The position numbers were made by a program, and so were the translations under genes. Below are positions 28,637-36,118 of a stretch of 64,000 nucleotides of DNA, piece by piece. The notes under the pieces are model-generated. The model was given only the letters and a program-made list of their open reading frames with translations, was not told the origin of the DNA and did not search any database. The DNA comes from Plebeiibacterium marinum (GTDB lineage Bacteria; Bacteroidota; Bacteroidia; Bacteroidales; Marinilabiliaceae), in NCBI RefSeq assembly GCF_026013615.1, contig NZ_JAPDPI010000001.1, positions 1-64,000 on the forward strand, written 5' to 3'. Within the stretch, counting starts at the first letter, position 1. Each line of letters starts with the position of its first letter.

Positions 28637-28662
28637 AAAAGCCCCCGAATCCGGAGGCTTTT
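28632..28662 (-). terminator. Terminator of pyrF
   Basis: 11-bp stem with one G-T pair (28637-28647, 28652-28662), GC-rich core, T-run on the minus strand, 20 nt past the pyrF stop. Confidence 0.88.
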
Positions 28663-28681
28663 ACTATAACGATAAAATATC

Positions 28682-29509
28682 TTAAATCAATCCTTTTTCT
28701 TTTAGCAACCCACTCATTTCCTGTTGAACTTCTTTGGCTGCAACTCCTGCTTTTTCTGCGAAATCCTTTTCTGAGCTTGAGTAAATAATTCCACGAGAAG
28801 AATTCACCAACAGGCCACATTTTTCGTTTAAGCCATTTTCAGCCACTTCTTTTAAGCTACCACCCTGAGCTCCTACTCCAGGAACCAACAAGAAATGGTT
28901 TGGAATAATATCCCTGATTTCTTTTAACTTCTCAGCTTTTGTGGCACCAACCACATACATCAGGTTTTCTTCAGTACCCCATTCCTTCGATGTTTTAATC
29001 ACTTTTTCGAATAGTTTTTCATCATTTTCGGTTACATACTGAAAATCTGCAGCACCCTTATTAGATGTCAACGCCAGAAGAATCACCCATTTATCTACAT
29101 GTGTCATAAAAGGCTTCACGGAATCTTCACCCATATATGGCGCTACTGTTACCGAGTCAAAATCCATGGTATCGAAAAATGCTTTGGCATACATATTTGA
29201 TGTATTCCCGATATCACCACGCTTTGCATCAGCAATAATAAAAACATCAGGATAATTGTAGCGGATATAGTTTACTGTCTTCTCTAAACTATTCCATCCT
29301 GCAACACCCATACTCTCATAAAATGCCAGATTTGGCTTATATGCCACAGTAAATTCTTGCGTTGCATCAATAATTTCTTTGTTGAATGCAAAAATAGGAT
29401 CCGTAGTCTCCAATAAAAAACGAGGAATTTTATTGATGTCCGTATCTAAACCAACACACAAAAAGCTCTCTTTTTTCTTTATGTTTTCAAATAGTTCCTG
29501 AGAAGTCAT
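28682..29509 (-). CDS. pyrF: Orotidine 5'-phosphate decarboxylase (type 2)
   Basis: 275 residues, matching the longer PyrF subfamily of Bacteroidota and actinobacteria. It makes UMP from OMP. 'CVGLDTD' at the first strand, the catalytic '[20 protein letters not shown]' (Asp-Lys-x-x-Asp) near 95-110 and the phosphate-binding '[13 protein letters not shown]' near the end are all clear. It belongs to the purM-prfA-pyrF neighbourhood but is separated from prfA by a four-helix-bundle gene and AT-rich tandem repeats lying directly before its start. Confidence 0.96.
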   Translation of the reverse strand: MTSQELFENIKKKESFLCVGLDTDINKIPRFLLETTDPIFAFNKEIIDATQEFTVAYKPNLAFYESMGVAGWNSLEKTVNYIRYNYPDVFIIADAKRGDIGNTSNMYAKAFFDTMDFDSVTVAPYMGEDSVKPFMTHVDKWVILLALTSNKGAADFQYVTENDEKLFEKVIKTSKEWGTEENLMYVVGATKAEKLKEIRDIIPNHFLLVPGVGAQGGSLKEVAENGLNEKCGLLVNSSRGIIYSSSEKDFAEKAGVAAKEVQQEMSGLLKEKGLI

Positions 29510-29520
29510 GCTATTTATAG

Positions 29521-29613
29521 TTTATAAAGTTTATAAAGTTTATAAAGTTTAAAGTTTATAAAGTTTTAAAGATTGTAAAGTTTAAAGTTTATAAAGTTTT
29601 AAAGATTGTAAAG
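29521..29613. repeat. AT-rich tandem repeats upstream of pyrF
   Basis: Three exact 9-mers TTTATAAAG (29521-29547) are followed by two exact 33-bp units (29548-29580 and 29581-29613), each built from TTTAAAG, TTTATAAAG and TTTTAAAGATTGTAAAG. They fill the gap between the four-helix-bundle stop and the pyrF start. Confidence 0.95.
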
Positions 29614-29617
29614 CAAT

Positions 29618-29962
29618 TTAAAGCTTTTTAATAAAACCCGATAACATTTTTGAAATCTCAATTGATTTTAATAATAATTGATCCGATTTATCTGATTGAA
29701 TAATCTTTAGCTCTGAAGCCAGATGCAACATTGAACGCACCTCTGCACAGGATCCTTTAGCTACAAATAAGAAATATTTAAATTCTTTATTGCTTTTTCG
29801 CTCAAAACCCTCTGCTATATTATTCATAATGGATACAGAAGCCCTTTGCAACTGATCCTTAAAAGAATGATCATTTATACCTTTAATCTCTTGGTAGATT
29901 TCAACTGTTAAACATTTAGCTTTCTGCCATGCCAAAATATCTTCAAACTTATCGATCTTCAT
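29618..29962 (-). CDS. Four-helix-bundle protein (S23 / 23S rRNA IVS family)
   Basis: 114 residues of the family first found in intervening sequences of 23S rRNA genes. The signatures 'FEDILAWQKAK', 'FKDQLQRASVSIMNNIAEGF' and 'EFKYFLFVAKGSCAEVRSML' are clear. Family structures are pentameric four-helix bundles, possibly nucleic-acid binding; the function is unknown. Here it is not in rRNA but lies between prfA and pyrF, bracketed by the 16-mer TTAAAGTTTATAAAGT in inverted orientation (29549-29564 or 29582-29597 versus 30013-30028). Confidence 0.93.
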   Translation of the reverse strand: MKIDKFEDILAWQKAKCLTVEIYQEIKGINDHSFKDQLQRASVSIMNNIAEGFERKSNKEFKYFLFVAKGSCAEVRSMLHLASELKIIQSDKSDQLLLKSIEISKMLSGFIKKL

Positions 29963-30012
29963 ACAATATTTGGCATTAATAACTAAACTACATTTTACTT
30001 AATATACTTTCT

Positions 30013-30028
30013 ACTTTATAAACTTTAA
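30013..30028. repeat. Inverted copy of the AT-rich repeat on the prfA side
   Basis: The plus strand reads the reverse complement of TTAAAGTTTATAAAGT, which occurs twice in direct form at 29549-29564 and 29582-29597. Together they flank the four-helix-bundle gene. Low complexity limits the weight of this match. Confidence 0.65.
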
Positions 30029-30042
30029 GAACTTTCTACTCC

Positions 30043-31128
30043 CTACAATTCACTCTCTTTTAGTCTTTCGGCGTTTTCTTCTACAATTAAACGGTCAATT
30101 ACTCCTTGCAGATCACCATCCATTACTGCCGGAAGGTTGTATATAGTAAAATTAACACGGTGGTCGGTTACCCTACCTTGCGGGTAGTTATATGTACGGA
30201 TTTTTGCCGAACGGTCGCCGGTTGACACCATTGTTTTTCTTTTTGAGGATATTTCATCCAAATACTTTTGGTACTCCAGGTTATAAAGCCTTGTTCTCAA
30301 TTCGGCCATTGCCTTATCAAGGTTTTTAAGCTTCGACTTTTGATCCTGACACTGCACCACAATACCTGATGGGATGTGGGTTAAACGGATGGCAGAATAG
30401 GTGGTATTTACCGACTGTCCTCCCGGTCCTGATGAACAGAACTCATCCCTTCGGATGTCTTCGTTCCTTAATTCAATATCAAACTCTTCAGCTTCGGGCA
30501 ACACAGCCACCGAAGCAGCAGAGGTATGCACACGACCCTGAGTTTCTGTTTGAGGGACACGTTGCACACGGTGCACCCCTGATTCATACTTCAGGATTCC
30601 ATAAACCCCTTCGCCGGTTACATTGAAAACAACTTCTTTGTAACCTCCTGAGGTACCTTCGCTCACACTGGTCACATCTACTTTCCAACCGTGTTTTTCA
30701 CAGTATTTGGTATACATACGGAACAAGTCTCCGGCAAAGATACTGGCTTCATCGCCACCGGTACCCGCACGAACTTCAACTACCGCGTTTTTTCCATCTT
30801 CAGGATCGGCAGGAATCAGAAGGAGCTTAATTTCTTCTTCCATAGCAGGAAGCTTATCTTCCAACTCATCCATCTCCATTTTTGCCATTTCCCTCATTTC
30901 AGCATCATCCTCTTCTTTAAGGATCATTTTTGCTTCGGCAATGGTTTCAAGGGCTGACTTATATTCATTATGAGCTTTAACAACTCTCTCAAGTTCTTTA
31001 TACTCTTTATTCAGCTTGATATATTTCTTTGTGTCGGCAATCACTCCAGGATCTGTAATTTGATCAGAAATTTCCTGAAACTTGATTACAACGCCACCCA
31101 GCATTTCTAATAATTTATTTTCGGCCAT
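30043..31128 (-). CDS. prfA: Peptide chain release factor 1
   Basis: 361 residues. It reads UAA/UAG and triggers peptide release. The GGQ loop is in 'SSGPGGQSVNTTYSAIRLT' (about 231-249). The codon-recognition region reads 'RVPQTETQGRVHTSAASV', with PxT as 'PQT', which marks RF1 rather than RF2. Downstream on the same strand is the four-helix-bundle gene and then pyrF, and purM lies upstream. Confidence 0.97.
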   Translation of the reverse strand: MAENKLLEMLGGVVIKFQEISDQITDPGVIADTKKYIKLNKEYKELERVVKAHNEYKSALETIAEAKMILKEEDDAEMREMAKMEMDELEDKLPAMEEEIKLLLIPADPEDGKNAVVEVRAGTGGDEASIFAGDLFRMYTKYCEKHGWKVDVTSVSEGTSGGYKEVVFNVTGEGVYGILKYESGVHRVQRVPQTETQGRVHTSAASVAVLPEAEEFDIELRNEDIRRDEFCSSGPGGQSVNTTYSAIRLTHIPSGIVVQCQDQKSKLKNLDKAMAELRTRLYNLEYQKYLDEISSKRKTMVSTGDRSAKIRTYNYPQGRVTDHRVNFTIYNLPAVMDGDLQGVIDRLIVEENAERLKESEL

Positions 31129-31399
31129 TTGTTTTTATTTATATTTTTAGATAAGAGATTAGAGATATAAGACGACAACAAACCGTCTTAAAAAAACCAA
31201 ACAACTTATATAAAACCAGATTGTGACATTCTATCTCTTATGCAAATAAACTCTATATTCTAAAACTTAAACTTTACACATATAAACACTTAGCTCTACT
31301 CCCTAACCCGGATAAACCTAACGAGTATCATGACTTACTTCTTATACTCCCTAATATTTTGCCATAAATTCACGAAAATTACAGCTCCGGAACTAAGAA

Positions 31400-32569
31400 T
31401 TAGTACCTAAATGTACCGAACTCACTTTCGATTGTCAACTCTTTTTTATCACTCGCCTCGCATCTGCCCACAATCTGAGCATCAATATTGAAAGATTTAC
31501 TAATTTCGATCAGGTCGGCTGCTATTTCTTCAGGAACATACAACTCCATCCTGTGCCCCATATTAAATACTTTATACATCTCATCCCATTCTGTACCTGA
31601 CTGCTCCTGGATGGTTTTAAACAATGGAGGTACTGGAAACAAGTTATCCTTGATTACATGAAGGTTATCTACGAAATGCAATATTTTTGTCTGAGCTCCA
31701 CCCGAACAGTGAACCATACCATGAATTTGTGAACGGTATTTATCTAACATGGCTTTTATTACCGGAGCATAAGTACGTGTTGCGGAAAGAACCAGTTTCC
31801 CGGCATCAATTTCTACTCCCTCAACAGCATCTGTCAACTTAAGTCCTCCGGAGTAAACCAAATCCAATGGAACTGATGGATCAAAACTCTCCGGATACTT
31901 CCCGGCAAGGTATTTTGCAAACACATCATGGCGGGCTGAAGTCAACCCATTACTACCCATTCCTCCGTTATACTCTTTTTCGTAGCTTGCTTTTCCTGAC
32001 GAAGACAAGCCTACGATTACATCACCTGGTTGTATATTTTTGTTATCGATAACATCAGAACGCTTCATTCGGCAGGTAACTGTTGAATCAACAATGATGG
32101 TACGGACCAGATCACCCACATCAGCAGTTTCACCACCTGTTGAATAGATCATAACGCCCATCTCCCTTAACTCGGCAAGCAGTTCTTCAGTACCATTGAT
32201 AATTGCAGAGATTACTTCGCCCGGAACCAGGTTTTTATTACGCCCAATGGTTGACGAAAGCAAAATATTATCGGTAGCTCCAACGCAAAGCAAATCATCC
32301 AGGTTCATAATCAAAGCATCTTGTGCTATTCCCTTCCACACAGAAACATCGCCTGTTTCTTTCCAGTACATATAGGCTAATGATGACTTTGTTCCGGCAC
32401 CATCGGCATGCATGATGTTACAATACTCTTCATCTCCACAAAGAATATCAGGGATAATTTTACAAAAAGCCTTGGGATAAAGTCCTTTATCGATGTTTTT
32501 AATGGCATTATGTACATCTTCTTTAGATGCTGAAACACCTCTTTGATTATACCTTGAATCTGAGCTCAC
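31400..32569 (-). CDS. purM: Phosphoribosylformylglycinamidine cyclo-ligase (AIR synthase)
   Basis: 389-residue ATP-dependent enzyme that closes the imidazole ring in purine synthesis. The start is GTG at 32569 and gives 'MSSDSRYNQRGVSASKEDV', the N-terminus expected in Bacteroidales. 'HADGAGTKSSLAYMYW', 'NLDDLLCVGATDN', 'STGGETADVGD' and 'CSGGAQTKIL' are family motifs. A near-ideal promoter lies upstream on the minus strand (32600-32629). It precedes prfA with a 271-nt gap. Confidence 0.95.
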   Translation of the reverse strand: MSSDSRYNQRGVSASKEDVHNAIKNIDKGLYPKAFCKIIPDILCGDEEYCNIMHADGAGTKSSLAYMYWKETGDVSVWKGIAQDALIMNLDDLLCVGATDNILLSSTIGRNKNLVPGEVISAIINGTEELLAELREMGVMIYSTGGETADVGDLVRTIIVDSTVTCRMKRSDVIDNKNIQPGDVIVGLSSSGKASYEKEYNGGMGSNGLTSARHDVFAKYLAGKYPESFDPSVPLDLVYSGGLKLTDAVEGVEIDAGKLVLSATRTYAPVIKAMLDKYRSQIHGMVHCSGGAQTKILHFVDNLHVIKDNLFPVPPLFKTIQEQSGTEWDEMYKVFNMGHRMELYVPEEIAADLIEISKSFNIDAQIVGRCEASDKKELTIESEFGTFRY

Positions 32570-32599
32570 AAGAATTACTTTTACAATTTTCGGAGGACA

Positions 32600-32629
32600 A
32601 AAGTAATACTTTTTTGTCAGTTAACAATT
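32600..32629 (-). promoter_or_regulatory. Promoter for purM
   Basis: On the minus strand TTG (plus 32627-32629), 19 nt, TACTTTTG (plus 32600-32607), an exact match to the Bacteroidota pattern, about 30 nt from the GTG start. Confidence 0.75.
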
Positions 32630-32816
32630 ATCAAAACTGGTCATTGGTCATTGGTTAATAGTCAGCAGTTATTTATTTGTGATTGAAAATAGTACGATAA
32701 GCTCCTCTGACAGAATCTGAGCATACATATTTAGTGTTGGCAAGAAAACTGCATTTATCAGAATCTTCACATAACCTCAACAGCAAACAATTATTGACCA
32801 GTAAAGCCAGATCCAA

Positions 32817-34370
32817 TCACTGATCACTGATCTTCTGCATCGGTTTTTCAAGTACAATATCGTACTCAAAATCCTTATCATCTATCTCGCCCGACGTTGA
32901 GAATTTAACTTTTTGGTTTAAGTAACCTTCTGCAGCCACTAAAAACACATAATCAGTATCTGGTTTTAATTTTACCTTAAAGGTTCCATCGGCAGGGGCA
33001 TTAATTTTCAATGTAGTTCCATCGCTGCCTATCAACCGGAGATAAGCACCCAAAACAACCTCTTCATTATTGTTCATAATGCTACCCGACAGCTCAAATT
33101 TTAATTTTGGCAGAATAAAGCTATACAAGTTATCAACACCTTTGGCGCTACCCCTCGACGAAGAAAATATTCCTTCCTCACTTTTCCCTTTAAAGGCAAT
33201 GCCAAAATCATCAGACTCACTGTTTATGGGAGCACCCATATTAGTAACTTGCCATAATCCCTCTTCATCTATCTCCCCTTTAAAAATATCCTGGCCTCCA
33301 AAACCCACATGGGTATCCGAACTAAAATACAGCGATCCATCTTCCCTGACATACGGGAACATTTCATCTCCAGGAGTATTAATAGCAGACCCCAGGTTTT
33401 CGGGCTCACCCCATCCTTCTCCCGATTTATTGGTTTTCCAAATATCTTTTCCTCCGTAACCACCTTCCCTGTCACTCACAAAATACAAAGTATTGCCATC
33501 TGGTGAAATGGCCGGGTGGGCCACCACAAGGCTATCCAACCCAATTTGAATGGCTACGGGTTCTCCCCAGCGCCCTCCACTACGGGAACACACCACAATT
33601 TCAGCCCCCATTGGCTTTGTATTATCATATTTACACCTGGTATAATACAGCTCCTTGCCATCAGAACTCACATTAGGAGCCCCATCGTCAACCTGTGGCA
33701 GGTTTATCGGATCTTCAAACGCCTCTGGTTCGGACCACTCATCCTTGGCATCTATTTTTGAAAAATACAGCGAAGAAACGCCCTGTCCGGTAATTCTGTT
33801 TTTCCTTTTCTTTTTGCTTTCGGTTCGCATGGATGAAAAAACCACATAATCATAAGAATCACCAACAAAGGCAGGTGAAAAATCACTAAACTTACTGTTA
33901 AGCCTTTTAATTTTCTCTATCTGATAGCGTCCTTCCTTTGGTTGTTTCTGAAGCATCATACACGACGCCAGTCCTTTTTGTGCCCTGACATCTGCAGGAA
34001 CCTCTTCCAGGTAGGTTTCATACTCCGGGATGGCTTTTTCAAGTTTCCCTGCCTTCCTGTAACTTTCTGCCATATAGAAACGGGCCTGACGCTCCGGATA
34101 TTTATAGCGTATGGCCTTTGAATAGGCAGATGCGGCTTTGGTTGGTTTATTGGTAATACGATAACACTCCCCCATATAATAAGAGTACTCTCCTTTTATG
34201 TATTTATTCTTCTCGCCGGAGTAGGCCCTTTTAAACAATTCTGCAGCCCTGGTGTACTCACCTATTTCGTATGACTTTAAAGCTAATGACACTTTCTTTT
34301 TTCCTGAACATGCAGATAAAATTATAAGCAACAACAGCAGTAATATTTTTGTATCAAACAATCTTCTCAT
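32817..34370 (-). CDS. PorE-like TPR / PD40 propeller lipoprotein lacking the OmpA domain
   Basis: 517-residue lipoprotein: lipobox 'IILSAC' (Cys about 21). TPR-like repeats are at 25-160 ('SYEIGEYTRAAELFKRAY', 'EYSYYMGECYRITNKPTKAA'). A WD40-like PD40 beta-propeller spans about 165-420 ('APNVSSDGKELYYTR', 'HPAISPDGNTLYFVSDREGG', 'FPYVREDGSLYFSSD'). A carboxypeptidase-regulatory-like domain ends it near 425-510. T9SS PorE has this order plus a C-terminal OmpA peptidoglycan-binding domain, which is absent here, and the 247 nt after the stop do not encode it. It could be a PorE paralog with a different anchor. Confidence 0.82.
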   Translation of the reverse strand: MRRLFDTKILLLLLLIILSACSGKKKVSLALKSYEIGEYTRAAELFKRAYSGEKNKYIKGEYSYYMGECYRITNKPTKAASAYSKAIRYKYPERQARFYMAESYRKAGKLEKAIPEYETYLEEVPADVRAQKGLASCMMLQKQPKEGRYQIEKIKRLNSKFSDFSPAFVGDSYDYVVFSSMRTESKKKRKNRITGQGVSSLYFSKIDAKDEWSEPEAFEDPINLPQVDDGAPNVSSDGKELYYTRCKYDNTKPMGAEIVVCSRSGGRWGEPVAIQIGLDSLVVAHPAISPDGNTLYFVSDREGGYGGKDIWKTNKSGEGWGEPENLGSAINTPGDEMFPYVREDGSLYFSSDTHVGFGGQDIFKGEIDEEGLWQVTNMGAPINSESDDFGIAFKGKSEEGIFSSSRGSAKGVDNLYSFILPKLKFELSGSIMNNNEEVVLGAYLRLIGSDGTTLKINAPADGTFKVKLKPDTDYVFLVAAEGYLNQKVKFSTSGEIDDKDFEYDIVLEKPMQKISDQ

Positions 34371-34505
34371 GGTTATTTATATAATCGAGCTGTAAAAGTA
34401 ATATTTATTCAACTGCTAAAAAAACGCAGTATTGTGCAGTTTATTTTATTTTGCCATCAATAACAACGGTTGCTTTAGTGAACGAACATTACTTACACCC
34501 ACCAA

Positions 34506-34536
34506 TTTGATTTATAATTGGTATAATATATATTTG
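34506..34536 (+). promoter_or_regulatory. Promoter for membrane AraC-type regulator
   Basis: TTTG (34506-34509), 19 nt, TATATTTG (34529-34536): the clearest Bacteroidota-type promoter in the window, 23 nt before the ATG. Confidence 0.8.
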
Positions 34537-34559
34537 TACCTCTAATAGAGGGGAAAGGC

Positions 34560-35702
34560 ATGGAGTATATTTTTATTATTTGCTTAGCTTTAATCATATT
34601 TTTTTCATTTTCACTGATTACTAAGGCTCACAAAACTTTATCAGAAAAGATTTTTGTGGCCTGGATTTATCTGCTTGCCATTACCGAACTCTCCTTCTTC
34701 TTAAACTCCATTGGGCTATTCAGGGACTACACACTGCTTTTTGCATTTATCTGCGACACCCACGTTGTACACGGAACCTTATTTTATTTTTATGCTAAAA
34801 GCTTTACCCATGCGGATTTTAAGTTTAAATACCGGCATACAATAAACTTATTGCCCTTTATTCTGATTTTTGGGCTCAAACTTTATTTTAATAAGGTATT
34901 GGGCGTGATGGATTGCTACGGAGCCGGATGCCTCCATGAGGGCAATGAATATGTTGATTTACTTTCGTTTTTAAAATTCGGTTTTATCGGGATATACTTA
35001 TTCCTTGGGTGGCATGCAGTTCATGACAAAACAGTGCACAAAAAAGGGAAAGATACCCTGGAAAAAATCAGGGCTAACTGGATTAAAAATGTATCCATTG
35101 GGGTAATGATTATTTTCTTTTTCTCGTCTGGCTACAAAGTGCTGCACAGGTTAGGGTTTGATATTTTAGGCAATGATGTAACCGTTATCAACCTGATGGT
35201 TTCTTTCTTTATTCTGGTATTTTTATATATGGGCAATTCATATGCTTATATTTTTGTTGCCCCATACCAAGGCAAAGGCGTTGACCTTGACAAGGGCAAG
35301 AAATCAATTGAAACACTTAGCTCTCAAACCGGCGATGACTTAAACATTGACAATATTGACCAAAAATTTAAACTCATTGAGAAGTACCTGATCCAGGAAA
35401 AACCATACCTAAAAGGACAATTTACCGTAAGAGAACTTTCTGACAGCATACAGATTCCTCAAATCGAAATTTCCCAGATCATTCAAACCAAGAGCAATAA
35501 ATACTACGCCGACTACATCAATGAGTTCAGGGTTCAGGCTTTAAAAGAAAAACTGGACAACCCTGCCAATGACAGCTTCACAATCCTGTCCATTGCTCTG
35601 GATTGCGGTTTTGCATCCAAATCGAGCTTAAACCGGATTTTTAAACACCACACAGGAATTACCCCTACTGAATATCGAAACATCAAACAGGGAATGGGGT
35701 GA
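34560..35702 (+). CDS. Membrane-anchored AraC-family transcriptional regulator
   Basis: 380 residues. The N-terminal half has about seven hydrophobic helices (within about 1-235, for example 'YIFIICLALIIFFSFSLI' and 'NLMVSFFILVFLYMGNSYA'). After a charged linker, the last 110 residues form an AraC-type double helix-turn-helix ('FTVRELSDSIQIPQIEISQI' and 'ILSIALDCGFASKSSLNRIF'), ending 'HTGITPTEYR'. Such membrane-bound AraC proteins sense an envelope or lipophilic signal; the ligand is unknown. It lies directly upstream of the iron-sulfur/SusCD locus on the same strand, so it is the natural candidate regulator (inference). Confidence 0.88.
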   Translation: MEYIFIICLALIIFFSFSLITKAHKTLSEKIFVAWIYLLAITELSFFLNSIGLFRDYTLLFAFICDTHVVHGTLFYFYAKSFTHADFKFKYRHTINLLPFILIFGLKLYFNKVLGVMDCYGAGCLHEGNEYVDLLSFLKFGFIGIYLFLGWHAVHDKTVHKKGKDTLEKIRANWIKNVSIGVMIIFFFSSGYKVLHRLGFDILGNDVTVINLMVSFFILVFLYMGNSYAYIFVAPYQGKGVDLDKGKKSIETLSSQTGDDLNIDNIDQKFKLIEKYLIQEKPYLKGQFTVRELSDSIQIPQIEISQIIQTKSNKYYADYINEFRVQALKEKLDNPANDSFTILSIALDCGFASKSSLNRIFKHHTGITPTEYRNIKQGMG

Positions 35703-36118
35703 CTGTTATCAGTGAACAATGAGCAATGAACAATGAGACAATAAACAGTTGAAAACATCTTCCTTTTCAAACACCCCCTACAAAACACAATCGCCGCTTT
35801 AAAATACCCATTTAAAAACACCAACACCACCCTTAATCACACCTCCAACACCATCAAACACCTCTTTTATTTACAACCTCATATTTTTCATGTTCTTTTC
35901 GGCGTTTTTATATTCTATCTTTTCATTTTGCTCTCATTCAAAAAAAATTTCTTGATTTTTATCAACAAAACCATTTTATCCTATCCTCCTCTTTTTCAAA
36001 CCATAGGACGTCCCATAATTTTTGGGTCTTTACAAAAAGGTACCATATTTTAATTATGGGGCGACGCACATTGCTTAATTCCACACCTTTACATTCGAAC
36101 GATGAAGAAAGCATATTT
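35703..36118 (+). other. Intergenic region upstream of the iron-sulfur membrane protein
   Basis: 416 nt. It opens with a run of AACAATGA/GCAATGA-type repeats (35712-35740), then AT-rich DNA, then the conserved operator-like motif at 36001-36032. A weak promoter (TTG 36071-36073, TACATTCG 36090-36097) follows before the ATG at 36119. The in-frame ATG at 36056 would put the start within the motif region and is not favoured. Confidence 0.6.
36001..36032 (+). promoter_or_regulatory. Operator-like motif, copy A
   Basis: Starts CCATAGGACGTCCCATA and ends TTTTTGGGTCTT. Nearly identical to 48555-48588, differing by a 2-nt indel and one or two substitutions. CCCA/TGGG form an inverted repeat. A TATGGG half-site lies further downstream at 36055-36060. 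Confidence 0.7.

Noticed and set aside
29521-29613. CRISPR array or IS end
   Set aside because: Units are contiguous with no spacers, and no transposase frame lies in or near the region.
36056-36118. N-terminal extension of the iron-sulfur protein from ATG at 36056
   Set aside because: The 21 extra residues are not membrane- or signal-like and overlap the putative operator and promoter; ATG at 36119 directly precedes a typical MKKFFNKN start.
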